Of a stretch of DNA of 64,000 nucleotides, positions 9,678-20,174 are shown piece after piece. The notes under the pieces were generated by a model that made no database searches, was not told the DNA's origin, and saw only the letters and a list, made by a program, of their open reading frames with translations. The stretch spans positions 11,573,672 to 11,637,671 of the forward strand of contig NC_045144.1 of NCBI RefSeq assembly GCF_008831285.2. The letters run 5' to 3'. Each line of letters starts with the position of its first letter. The first letter of the stretch is position 1. Position numbers and translations under genes: made by a program. Source of the stretch: Nymphaea colorata. Lineage: Eukaryota > Streptophyta > Magnoliopsida > Nymphaeales > Nymphaeaceae.

Positions 9678-11735
9678 TCTTAACTCACTTCTCTTCTACT
9701 TTAGCTTATTGTTGATTTATTTTAATTCCAACAATTCGTGGGAGGGTTTATTTTCATTTGCTTACGGCTGGGAATGATGTCCAGCTAAGGGAAACCTACG
9801 CTTCAATGTACATGTTAATGCATAATGCATGCATATGTCGGTTTTTCTTAAATATGAACCCAAGTATCAAATTTCGAAATGGGCCCCAAGGCCACGTCCC
9901 TTTCAAAGGAACCAACTTAATACCATTTTGAACTCCCTACCATGAGAGAATCCCACGGTGAGAAAGTGATTTTGCTACATCACGTATGATGAAAATGCCT
10001 ATAAGGGATGGATACGTTTTTATGAATGTGATCCACCCTTGCATGGCGAAATGATGGACGAATAAGCTTGAGTATTGTTTTATTTTCTTTCTTATTCACA
10101 GTCATTTTGATTCATGTCTTTCAATTTAATTAATCAAGGGTAGTAGGGAAGATTTGAAACAAGTTCTCAATCTTCCTACATAAAAGAACCCAGCCATGAA
10201 TCATCATGATTCATGAGTCATGCGGTCCCTTGATAAAATTTCATTTTGAAAAGTAAGGTACGTATATGTATACATTGTTATATATGTACATATATGCATC
10301 CGATTTCTTGTCAAAAATTACATTCCTCCCTTAAAATCAGGTTGGAACATGTTTCCAAACCGGTCTTTAAGGAAATTGGCCATTTTTATTGATTTTTCTA
10401 GTGCAAGATTATAAATTACTTTCATTTCATTTTTACTTAATTTCAGCAAACCCATACGTAAGATGTATGTATGTTGTTGAAATCAGACCATGTTTTATAG
10501 GAATTGGTTTAAGAATATCAAAATTTACGTATTTGAAATACCAACCATCCTAGAATCATCCAAAGGAGTTGATGATTTCATTACTACGAAATCTGGAATT
10601 TGAATAGATTTGAAAAACTCATTGTTTCTATCTAAGAAACAAGTCCTTATTGGAATCAATGTCCACAATTTTCAGCTATTTAAATCAACACAAGGTCTGA
10701 TTTTTAGCTATTTTGAGACAAAAGTGGACGTCATCCATGTCTCCCATCCGTTTCAAAGATTGAACTTGACATCATTTATATATTTTCATCATTTTGATAA
10801 TTTTATGTCAAGCCTCAAGCTTATGGACTACATCTCTAATTCATGTGCTTAATCATATAATGAGCACATATAGAGAAAGTCCTACATTTTAATCAATCTT
10901 CATGTATAGATTGTATGACGTGCAATACGGACTTTGAGAGATTATGAGGGAGTGAAGAATGTATGTTTCATATGAATGAATCTTGATGGATTATGAGAGA
11001 GAGAAGAATGAATGTTCCATATAGTTTCCATTCTCGTTTCATGCATTCACTTTCACTCAAAATCAATGGCACCACATGCACATTCTCAAGAAATTAAGTG
11101 ATTCAAATTTAAGTTGCAAAAAGTGACCAAGTCATATTGCAATGAGAATTTGTAAACTTCACTTAACTTCAAAAGAAAACACAAGCAATGCATTCATAAT
11201 CTTTTGGCCAAAGTGCATTTGAAAAACAACATGTTTTCTAACAATTTGGAACCTATGTTCTTTCAAAAGAATGAATTCTACAAATCACATGATTTGACAA
11301 AAGAAGAGTTCAAAATCAATTTTTATCATAAGATGATCATCATCATCTAGAGTTCACAACAAAGAACTCAATTCCAAATCTTCAAAAATCCTCAAGAATT
11401 ATGTGTTTCAAATAACACCAAAACAAAGGATTTTAAACCAACTTGAAAACCCCCAATATTCAAATTCATTTATTCAAAAAAATGAATTTCGGTTCTTGAA
11501 TCCAAAACCTCAATGCATAAGCATATAGGACTTACATCAATAACTCGTATATGATCCAAATGATCTTTAGTCCTTGGTCTAATTACCCCTGTTAAAGGCG
11601 GCAGGAACGGTTGGACCTCGTACCGACGAGCGGATCCCTTTCTCTTGAAAATTTTCTCAAAACCCCAATTTTAAAAGAATTTTGCTGACTCGCATTTCGA
11701 CCTTCTTGAAAAGGGAGTGGGGTGCGAACAGTTGG

Positions 11736-13110
11736 TCAAGGAAGTTCATCTTTCATGCCGACGATTTCTATAGCACCTTCTTGCATAAGATAAACTTGAA
11801 GCTTAATGGTTGGTCAAGGAAGTTCATCTTTCATGCCGATAGACTGTGCTTCATCAAAGGAGTGACCTACCAACCTTCTACTTTTGGGCAAAAGCTTTCA
11901 AGATTTTTAAGGGAACAATAAAAATAATTAAGATACTAATGTGCAACTTTTTTGTAGGGAGAAACTGAAGCAAAATGTCGTCGTCATCTTATAAATTGAG
12001 AGTACATCCGTTTACCCTATGTTGAAGGGAGTGCCAACATGAAAGATATAAGGGGTACAAATTAAACATTCATAATATAGTGGACTATAAAGACATGGAT
12101 GGATAATTTGACTTCAGCCACCTTAGTTCGAAGTAATATGTTCAGCTGAGTCTAGGCCTCAATCATCTGTGATTGACCCGAGGCCTTTTGCTTCATATGC
12201 GCAACTCCCTGCTCCACTCATGTGTGCTTAAGCTTGCCCCTTGGCTATTGGAGGAACTGACGTGACACTTTCACTGCCTCTTGGGGTTTCTTATCATTCC
12301 TTGCCCTCTTTGTCTGCATATGTCACTCAGCCCTGAAATAGTGCATGAGACGAAGTGTCTCATTGCTTAACGAAAGACCAAGTCTCTTACCCCAATGCAG
12401 TCTTCTTTGTCCTATCATCAACAACAGATTAATAACATCCCAATTAGACGTTTTACCTAGACCCATAAACCGAAACTCATTTTTTGTAGATGATATGAAG
12501 AATGGTTGTTGGAATATGCATGGCTTCAATGCACTCAACGTGCATCAATATTTTGCAACTAGACGTATCTACTTGGAATGCAGACTATGGCCATAGTATA
12601 ATCCAAAATGTCTGACATTGTCTTAACTGTGGTAAACCAATTCTGAGAAGGTGCTTTGTTTTGCTTCAAATTGATGGTGGGCTATGCTGGTGGAATGATT
12701 GTTTTGTAGGACACTTTGGTCTTGCCATCTTTTGTAGATACTGTGCCCCTATTCCTCTAAACCCCACTATAATGACATGTGGAAAATTTGTAGAGGATCT
12801 CTCCCTCAGCCGGTGTGGCTCCTAAGAAATGATATGGCCTTTGGAGGCAGGCTTGCAAACATGAGATCTTTGGAGATGGATATACGCTTTGACATTTGTG
12901 ATACTTATACATGGGGAGAATAGGGAATCAACTTAAAAAGTTTATTGTTTTTGTTTGTTTTTCACTGCGAGTGTGTGTGGTGATGCATCCTGTTTTGCCT
13001 GATCTTTTGCCACTGGTATGTGGCTTCTTGCTTTCTTGTCTCCAACCACTTGTTGGTGGCATTAGTAATGTAAAGTACCCATTTCTCTCTCTCTCTCTCT
13101 CTCTCTAAAC
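11736..13110 (+). mobile_element. LINE ORF2 relic, thumb and C-terminal part, copy 1
   Basis: It resumes the LINE interrupted by the solo LTR: end of 78-bp unit 2, unit 3 (11763-11840), then RLCFIKGVTYQP, the usual AGRLCLIKGVL motif after the RT thumb. Broken frames around 11950-12060 give CRRHLINWEYIRLPYVEG-like sequence (usual RR..I.W....P...GGLG). RNDMAFGGRLANMRSLEMDI at about 12827-12885 resembles the C-terminal region of plant LINE ORF2. A (CT)n run at about 13084-13107 closes the recognisable part. Dead: many stops. Confidence 0.6.
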
Positions 13111-13547
13111 TTAAAATTCACATAGACTGGAAGTGTGTGATAAAACTTATAAAAAACATGTAAGCCAATAAAAATACTCTATCCCTCTCACTCTCTCAGT
13201 TGCTTTTCTCTCTCTACAAATACAAATGATCTATATCCAAGTACAATGAAAGTAAATCACATAAAACATGTAATAAATATGTCATATAAAAACACGTAAA
13301 GCAATGAAAACATACTCTCTCTCTCACTCTCTCACACACAAGCCCTTTCTCTCTCTACAAATAAAAAACTGACATAATATCCAAGTGCAATAAAAAAATA
13401 CATATAAGACAAGCAAAAAATATACAAGCCAAAGAATACTTTCTCTATCATTTCTCTCGCTTGTTCTTTCTCCCACTATAAATACACAGAACATCCTAAA
13501 GTCCACATATTATAAAAGAAAATATCATTATATTATAAAGAACATAA
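13111..13547. other. AT/CT-rich low-complexity DNA, no gene
   Basis: It consists of irregular repeated blocks of CTCTCT runs followed by ACAAATA and AAACATGTAA-like phrases, three or four imperfect rounds. No coding signal. This is the target DNA of the copia element. Confidence 0.4.
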
Positions 13548-13552
13548 ACATG

Positions 13553-13779
13553 TGTAGGATGACTACCGAAACCGTTAGAATTTTGAAGATAAAATCTTCT
13601 TTATTAGTCAAGATATTGTTTCCAATTCTGTTGTAACTGAGAATCCATTGTAACTCCATATCCCTAATTTCTTGCTACCGTGTATATTAAGATAGAAAGT
13701 TGTCAACAACAATATACAGAATATACGACTCTTCCTGTTGAGCCTCTTCTTCTCCTTCATTCTTAAGGTTAATTTCACA
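13553..13779 (+). repeat. Copia 5' LTR, copy 1
   Basis: 227 bp, TG...CA ends, followed directly by the primer binding site. Confidence 0.95.
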
Positions 13780-13791
13780 TGGTATCAGAGC
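13780..13791 (+). promoter_or_regulatory. Primer binding site (tRNA-iMet), copy 1
   Basis: TGGTATCAGAGC, the standard plant copia minus-strand primer site, abuts the 5' LTR. Confidence 0.95.
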
Positions 13792-13894
13792 ACCCGTGTG
13801 GGTAAGAGAGTTGGCTTTCTACTCTCTTGTTTCTCTGTTTTGTGCCCGGTTCTTCATTCTGCTGTGCCCTGTTTTTTTTTTTCATCCTGCTCTC

Positions 13895-16800
13895 ATGGCT
13901 ACCGCGTCGGGCGTTCATAATAATGGTGATGATCAAATTGAAGCCAACACGTCACCCTTCCTCCTGCACCACTCGGATAATCCTGGTGCTATCCTTGTGA
14001 CCAGTCCTTTAGTCGGTGACAACTATGCAACATGGCAGAGGGCCATGAAGATGGCCTTAAGTGCAAAGAACAAATTTGGGTTCGTTGATGGTTCCACTCC
14101 CAAACCTCCGCTAAACAGTCCAGACCACAAAGCTTGGATCCGCTGCAATGATCTGGTACATTCATGGCTTCTCAACTCACTCTCAAAGGAAATCACTAAC
14201 AGCGTTATCTATGCCAATGAGGCTCGTGAGGTATGGAATGACCTACAAGATCGTTTTTCTCAAGGTAATGCTTCTCGTATTTACCAATTGAAGAAGATGG
14301 TTTCTGATCTACGACAAGAGCATTGCTCCTTACCAAATTATTTTACTCGTCTAAAGACTTTATGGGATGAAATTGCTTCATATTCTACTGCCCCTACATT
14401 CTCTTGTGGTGCTTTTAAAGAGTTCAATTTCTGTCAAGATCGTGAGAAAGTGTATCAATTTTTGATGGGCCTCAATGAATCGTATGGCAACATTAGAAGC
14501 CAGATTCTTGCTATAGATCCATTACCCAATATTAACAAGGTTTACTCCCTTGTGTTGCAAGAGGAAACTCGGTGACTACTAGTTCCACAACTCTTAAGTT
14601 CTGAAAATACTGCGTTAGCAGTAACCTCGTTGCCTTCTTATAACAAAAACTTTCAGCCAAGAGGACAACAGTACACGAGGAACAGGCCACGTCCCAAATG
14701 TGACCATTGTGGACAACTTGGGCATATCCAAGCACGCTGTTATGCATTACATGACTACCCACCTAACCATCCAAAATCTAGAGCTTCACCTGAAATGGCT
14801 AAAGGCAGACACACTCAGAATGGATCCTCGGCAAATGTCACTACTGCTGCAACAGTTCTCTCCCAACTGACTAAAGATCAAATCAGAAAATTAATGGCAT
14901 GGCTTAGTGCTGATGACAAACCTGCTGCCGCAAACGTTGCAGGTAAGCATACACTCAATTTCTCCCATCATTTACCTTGGATTATTGATATCGGAGCCTC
15001 AGGCCATATGACCCCCCAACTTCACTTGATGTCCAATGTCATTCCACTACCCAAGGTTCGTCTTATTAATCTTCCAAATGGCCAGCAACTTTCAGCTACT
15101 CATACAGGAACCATAAAACTCCAGCCGAATCTCATACTTATAGACGTCCTTTACATACCATAATTTAAATACAATCTATTGTCAATTCCTAAACTCACCA
15201 AAACCATTGACTATGCTGCTGTTTTTCTCTCATCTTGCTGTCTCTTTCAGGACCGTTTGTCGAAGAGGTTGATTGGAGTGGGTAGCTTATGTGGCGGATT
15301 GTACCATCTACGATTATCGGCCAGTTCTCATGCTCTCTCTGTTTCTTCCCTTAATAAGTCTCATGTTTGGCATATGAGACTTGGACACCCGTCGTTTGAC
15401 AAAACTCAATCTTTGAATTCTGATGTTCTTATTTCCAAGCATGAATTTCTATGTGATGCTTGTCATAAAGCTAAGTTCTCTCGCTTGCCCTTTTCTCATA
15501 GTAGTAGTAGAGCGAGTTTCCCATTTGCATTGCTTCACTGCGATATTTGGGGAGGATATGCCACGCCCTCACATACTGGAGCACACTACTTTCTCACTAT
15601 AGTTGATGATTTCTCTTGTGCAACTTGGGTCTTCTTGATGTGCTTTAAGTCTGAAACCTTTTCTTGTTTCACTCGGTTCCATGCTATGGTAGAAAACCAA
15701 TTTCATACCAAAATTAAATGTCTTCGAAGTGATAATGGTTCAGAATTTATCGTAAATAATATGCAAGAATTTCTTTATATACATGGGATAGAACACCAAA
15801 CTTCATGTGTTGCGACACTGCAACAAAATGGAAGAGTTGAAAGAAAACATCGTCACTTAATTGAAGTCGCCCGAGCGCTTCGTTTTCATGCACACTTACC
15901 TATTAAGTTTTGGGGTGAATGTATTTTAACAACCACATTCTTGATTAATTGTCTCCCATCCCCTATTTTGAATAATAAATCTCCTTTTGAACTCTTGTTT
16001 CATAAAACACCCATCTATGAAGATTTATGTGTCTTTGGATGTCTATGTTATGCTCGAAATATGAGTGTACCCGAGATAAATTTACTACACGTGCATATAG
16101 ATGCATTTTTGTAGGATATCCTTCAAATAAAAAAGGATATAAAGTCTATAATCTTGACTCCAAAGAAATTTTTATAAGTTGCGATGTGGTATTTTATGAA
16201 GGCCGGTTCCCATTCCAATTTCAAAATGATGATGGTTTGAACTCACCTGTGCTGCCAACACCACAAGAAGACTATGTGAGTGAAGAAAGTGACTCTCCAA
16301 TTGTAAGTGTGCACGAGCCAGCTCCACCAATGTTGCCACCCATTCCACCTACCCATCTCGTTTCTACTGAACCAGTCAATCATCATAATTCTTCCATTTC
16401 ATCCCAACCTGAACCCACCATACGAAAATAAAGTCGCCCAAGACACCCACCTTCCTATCTCAATCAATATGTGTGCTCAAAAGTGATGGTATCAGATTCG
16501 ATGCCTAAGGATCCTCACTCCATGACGCCTTCTTCAGGTACACGGTATCCCATTCAGAATTATCTTTACCATTCTAAGTTTTCCCCACCACACTTTGCAT
16601 TTTTGACCTCTATTTTGAGTGATGCTGAACTTAGCTCGTATGCGGAAGCGGTGCAACATCAACACTGGCGCCAAGCTATGGCTGATGAGATCCATGCTCT
16701 CCAACAGAATACCACCTGGTCTCTTACTACCCTACCTCCAAATAAAAACCCAATTGGATGTTGTTGGGTATATAAAGTCAAACGGAGGTCTGATGGTACC

Positions 16801-18161
16801 ATCAAATGCTACAAAGCCCGACTTGTAGCAAAAGGGTATATACAAATTGAGGGTATCGATTTTCATGAGACTTTTGCTCCAGTCGCAAAGCTTACTACCA
16901 TAAGGACTTTACTTGCGGTTGCTGCAACTCGTCAATGGCCCCTATATCAAATGGACGTTAGTAATGCATTCATACATGGGGAGCTGCACGAAGAAGTTTA
17001 TATGACCATTCCTCCAGGCCTTCTTCGTAAGGGGGAGTATTCCAGTACTACGGTTTGTCACCTCCATAAGTCCTTATATGGACTTAACAATCACCACGTA
17101 ACTGGTTTCACAAGCTCATGACTGCCCTTAAGGATGCTCATTTATTCAATCTAATGCATATTACACATTATTCACTCGGCACTCTGGAAATCAATTTATT
17201 GCTATCCTAGTGTATGTGGATGATCTTATTATTATAGGAAATGATGAGCAAGGTATTTCTTGAATCAAGATCTTTTACACTCCAGATTCCATATAAAAGA
17301 TCTAGGAAATCTCAAGTATTTCCTAGGAATTGAGGTTGCTCGAGCGCCATCCAGGGTATTTTTAAATCAAAGAAAGTATGCATTGGAGATTCTTTCTGAC
17401 GCTGGTCTATTAGGAGCAAAACCAGCCGATTTCCCTATGGATTAAAAACTGAAACTAACTCCAGATGAAGGTGAACCGATTAAAGACCCAGCTATGTATC
17501 GAAGGTTAGTAGGGCGCTTGATCTATTTGACCATACTCATCTAGAGATAACATATTCAGTTCATACGTTAAGTCAATTTATGCAATCACCACGACTTCCA
17601 CATATGAAGCAGCTCTTCGGCATACTAAGATACTTAAATCATCTCCTAGAAAAGGTATCTTTCTATCATCATCTAGTGAAATGCAGTTAAGAGCGTATTG
17701 TGATTCTGATTGGGCGAGCTGTCTCAAGTCGGAAATCAGTAAGTGGTTTTGTGGTTTTTCTTGGCAAAAGTCCAATCTCATGGAAGTCAAAGAAGCAAAC
17801 TACTGTAGCCAGATCATCCGCAGAAGCGGAATATCAATCGATGGCTATTGCTGCATGCGAAATTGTATGGTTGAAGGCACTATTAAAGGATTTGGATGTA
17901 CACCATCACAAACCAATAAGTCTATATTGTGACAATCAAGCAACCTTGTATATCTCCAAAAATCCAGTTTTCCGAACGAACAAAACATATAGAACTGGAT
18001 TGTCATTTGTTCGAGAGAAGGTTCAACAAAAAATAATTCAATCTCAACATGTATCCACGTCATTGCAGCTGGCTGATATTTTCACAAAACCATTGGGCAG
18101 GGATATGTTTCAAAGCTTGAAGGCCAAGTTGGGTGTCACAGATCTGCACACTCCAACTTGA
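13895..18161 (+). pseudogene. Copia Gag-Pol polyprotein, disrupted, copy 1
   Basis: Start chosen at MATASGVHNNGDDQ (13895). Gag UBN2 domain with NYATWQRAMKMALSAKNK and FLMGLNESYGNIRSQILAID. Zinc knuckle CDHCGQLGHIQARC near 14700. Protease WIIDIGASGHMT near 14985 (usual DSG/DTG reads DIG). GAG-pre-integrase HVWHMRLGHPSFD. Integrase with HCDIWG, RSDNGSEF and QQNGRVERKH (D, D, E). RT with WVYKVKRRSDG, YQMDVSNAFIHGEL and YVDDLIIIG. RNase H with YCDSDWAS, RSSAEAEYQS and YCDNQA. Nonsense codons shared with the other copy sit at 14573 (TGA), 15161 (TAA) and 16429 (TAA). This copy alone loses one C near 16073, one A near 17090 and further bases after that, splitting integrase and RT; these look like sequence errors. 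Confidence 0.9.
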
Positions 18162-18168
18162 GGGGGAG
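18158..18168 (+). promoter_or_regulatory. Polypurine tract, copy 1
   Basis: TTGAGGGGGAG immediately before the 3' LTR; plus-strand priming site. Confidence 0.9.
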
Positions 18169-18394
18169 TGTAGGATGACTACCGAAACCGTTAGAATTTT
18201 GAAGATAAAATCTTCTTTATTAGTCAAGATATTGTTTTCAATTCTGTTGTAACTGAGAATCCTTGTAACTCCATATCCCTAATTTCTTGCTACCGTGTAT
18301 ATTAAGAGAGAAAGTTGTCAATAAACAATGTACAAAATATACGACTCTCCTGTTGAGCCTCTTCTTCTCCTTCTTTCTTATGGTTAATTTCACA
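18169..18394 (+). repeat. Copia 3' LTR, copy 1
   Basis: 226 bp here against 227 bp in the second block; followed by the ACATG target duplication. Confidence 0.95.
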
Positions 18395-18399
18395 ACATG

Positions 18400-19213
18400 T
18401 AAGTGAAAAACTACAAGAAAAGAAGATAGAGGAGCGTCTTTCACAAAATAGCAGGATAACTCATATTTTTCATTTCCAATACCTATTATCTAGAATGTGA
18501 ATAATTATTATGTGCAAGAAAAAAAAAAAGAAACTGTTGGTCCTGCTCCATGGCTTGTGGAAACATGCAAGCTGGTTCAATTAAGCAATAACCTGGAATT
18601 GTATTCTTCGGAATGGACTTGGTGGGTGCTAATCAAAATGGGTAAAAGGAGAAAAAAAACCGACAATTAATGCTTTTCTCTTGATGTATTCAAAGATACA
18701 TGGCCTATAAGGAACCAAGCATAAAACAATGTTTTCCTTGCTTATCAACTTTTTCTTTGCCAAATAAAAGAGGTTGACAAAGAGAAGGAATAAGCATGCA
18801 AGACCGTGATGGAAGAGAAAGTGAGAACTACCCACTATAGAAAGCAAAGCAATCAAACAATAGTCTTCAAAGGGAAAACCAGCCGCAAGTTGTTCAGCTT
18901 TATAGCATGCATAACACAGAGCATGCCATGGATTATGCAATTTCTAGCTTTCAACAAGTGCTTTGTTTTTTCACTAAACAAAATTGAGGTGTAAAAAAAA
19001 AAGAATAAGAAAAACCCATTGAATGATAGACTTTCTGCAAGGATGCCAAACCAATAATTGGTCAAATGATCAAATGATTAAATTCAACTGAGAAGGTTGT
19101 GCTACCCAAATTCCATTAAGACTTTGTTGGTTGGCAGAAACTCATTGAAAAATAACAAATCCTCATAAGAAAGCTGAATCCAAAAGCAAAAAAAGAGGCA
19201 AATACTTGTGGGC
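18400..19213. other. No gene seen, copy 1
   Basis: AT-rich DNA continuing the copia target region. Open stretches here show no family resemblance and are broken differently in the second block, so none is supported. Confidence 0.35.
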
Positions 19214-19472
19214 CTATGTTACCAGGGTGCGGCATGAAAGAACACGCACCCACGTCGACGCGACGTGGGTGCGGGTGCGACCCAGATTCGCACCCCAAAC
19301 CACACCACGTTAATGTGAGTTTTTTTTTTTGTTTTTTTAAATAAATTTGATATTATTAATATATTATAAATAATATATTAATAATAATAATAAATATTTT
19401 TACTGCACTGCCGTACCTAAATTTTTTGAGATGTGTCGCGCCGCACCCGCACCCCGCATCTTGGTGACACAG
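19214..19472. mobile_element. hAT-type MITE, copy 1
   Basis: Terminal inverted repeats of 19 bp match at 15 positions: CTATGTTACCAGGGTGCGG on the left and, reverse-complemented, CTGTGTCACCAAGATGCGG on the right. They are flanked by TTGTGGGC and CTGTGGGC, a near-perfect 8-bp duplication as hAT transposases make. The 259-bp body is non-coding with an AT-rich centre and GC-rich ends. Confidence 0.65.
19245..19273. repeat. 13-bp perfect palindrome in MITE, copy 1
   Basis: Arms CGCACCCACGTCG and CGACGTGGGTGCG separated by three bases. Strikingly GC- and CpG-rich inside AT-rich DNA. Confidence 0.95.
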
Positions 19473-19883
19473 CTGTGGGCATGCCTACAAGACTTTAGAA
19501 CCTTGAAGATGAGTTGATTTCTTCCACAAGTAAGGTCAAGGGTCAGTGTTGCACAAGCTAAAACAATAGGGCGTACATGGCACCAAGCTACTGATGTTAA
19601 CCATTTTAAGAAACACTTGGAGTGCATCAACATGATAAAGAAGATACAATATATCCCTATACTATATGTTTGGATGAAGAAGAAGAAATGCATATTAGTG
19701 CTTGTCATTGAATCTTGAAGAGAGGAGAACGCAGAAGTAAACCCAGAGTCCTAGCAAACCTTGCTGCAAAAAGAAAAAACATAAAAAAAAAAAGCAAGAA
19801 GAATAAGGAGGATGAAGATGAAGTCGCTGAAGGCATTTTGCAACATAATATTGCTCAAAGCACAGGGTCACTACTCCCACGAT
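19473..19883. other. No gene seen, end of left contig
   Basis: A Lys/Glu-rich stretch around 19715-19880 has no recognisable family and is frame-disrupted relative to the second block. Ends at the N gap. Confidence 0.3.
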
Positions 19884-19983
19884 NNNNNNNNNNNNNNNNN
19901 NNNNNNNNNNNNNNNNNNNNNNNNNNNNNNNNNNNNNNNNNNNNNNNNNNNNNNNNNNNNNNNNNNNNNNNNNNNNNNNNNNN
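19884..19983. other. Assembly gap of exactly 100 N
   Basis: A round 100-N run is the usual scaffold placeholder of unknown size. Because the sequence on both sides belongs to the same repeated block, there is probably no missing DNA here. Confidence 0.98.
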
Positions 19984-20045
19984 AAAAACAAGCCTCTTCT
20001 GCCCATCTATCTTAGACTCCTGCTTTTTACTGGGTAGCAAATGAA

Positions 20046-20174
20046 AGATTCTATAGCACCTTCTTGCATAAGATAAACTTGAAGCTTAATGGTTGGTCAA
20101 GGAAGTTCATCTTTCATGCCGACGATTTCTATAGCACCTTCTTGCATAAGATAAACTTGAAGCTTAATGGTTGG
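20046..20174 (+). repeat. 78-bp LINE tandem repeat, left part, copy 2
   Basis: Same units as 7774-7902, starting at 20046 and 20124; the first has lost one T. Confidence 0.9.

Larger units (their letters stand above)
7903..11730 (+). mobile_element. Solo LTR A (about 3.8 kb), copy 1
   Basis: Termini are TGTTAACACCCC and GGGGTGCGAACA, an imperfect inverted pair with TG...CA ends. The element is flanked by perfect 5-bp duplications GTTGG (7898-7902 and 11731-11735). No PBS, polypurine tract, gag or pol lies inside, and the flanks join to give the interrupted LINE unit, so this is a solo LTR left by LTR-LTR recombination, not a full element. A TATA box lies at 9289-9296, followed by a leader with a conserved CAAG|GTAGGTGA at 9670. 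The length and the ACACCCC start suggest a Ty3/gypsy chromovirus such as the Tekay/Del group; this is inference, as no internal domain is present. Related copies: 54088-57498 and 59739-64000. Confidence 0.85.
13553..18394 (+). mobile_element. Full-length Ty1/copia element, copy 1
   Basis: 5' LTR 13553-13779 and 3' LTR 18169-18394, both starting TGTAGGATGACTACCG and ending TTTCACA. Perfect 5-bp target duplications ACATG lie at 13548-13552 and 18395-18399. Domain order GAG-PR-INT-RT-RH defines copia. The two LTRs differ at roughly 8 of 227 positions by eye, so the insertion is moderately old. The short LTRs fit the Ale/Ivana type, not verified. The coding region is inactive (see polyprotein entry). 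This copy carries extra single-base losses compared with 25799-30651. Confidence 0.95.
7711..19883. repeat. 12.2-kb duplicated block, copy 1 (left of N gap)
   Basis: Colinear with 19984-32149 over its whole length: LINE piece, solo LTR, copia element, MITE. It ends exactly at the first N. The coordinate offset between copies is 12273 at the left end, 12246-12248 through 10.6-16.4 kb, and 12266 at the right end. Differences are mainly small indels, many in homopolymers, concentrated in the 3' part of this copy and the 5' part of the other. Best read as the end of one contig overlapping the start of the next; see findings. Confidence 0.95.
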
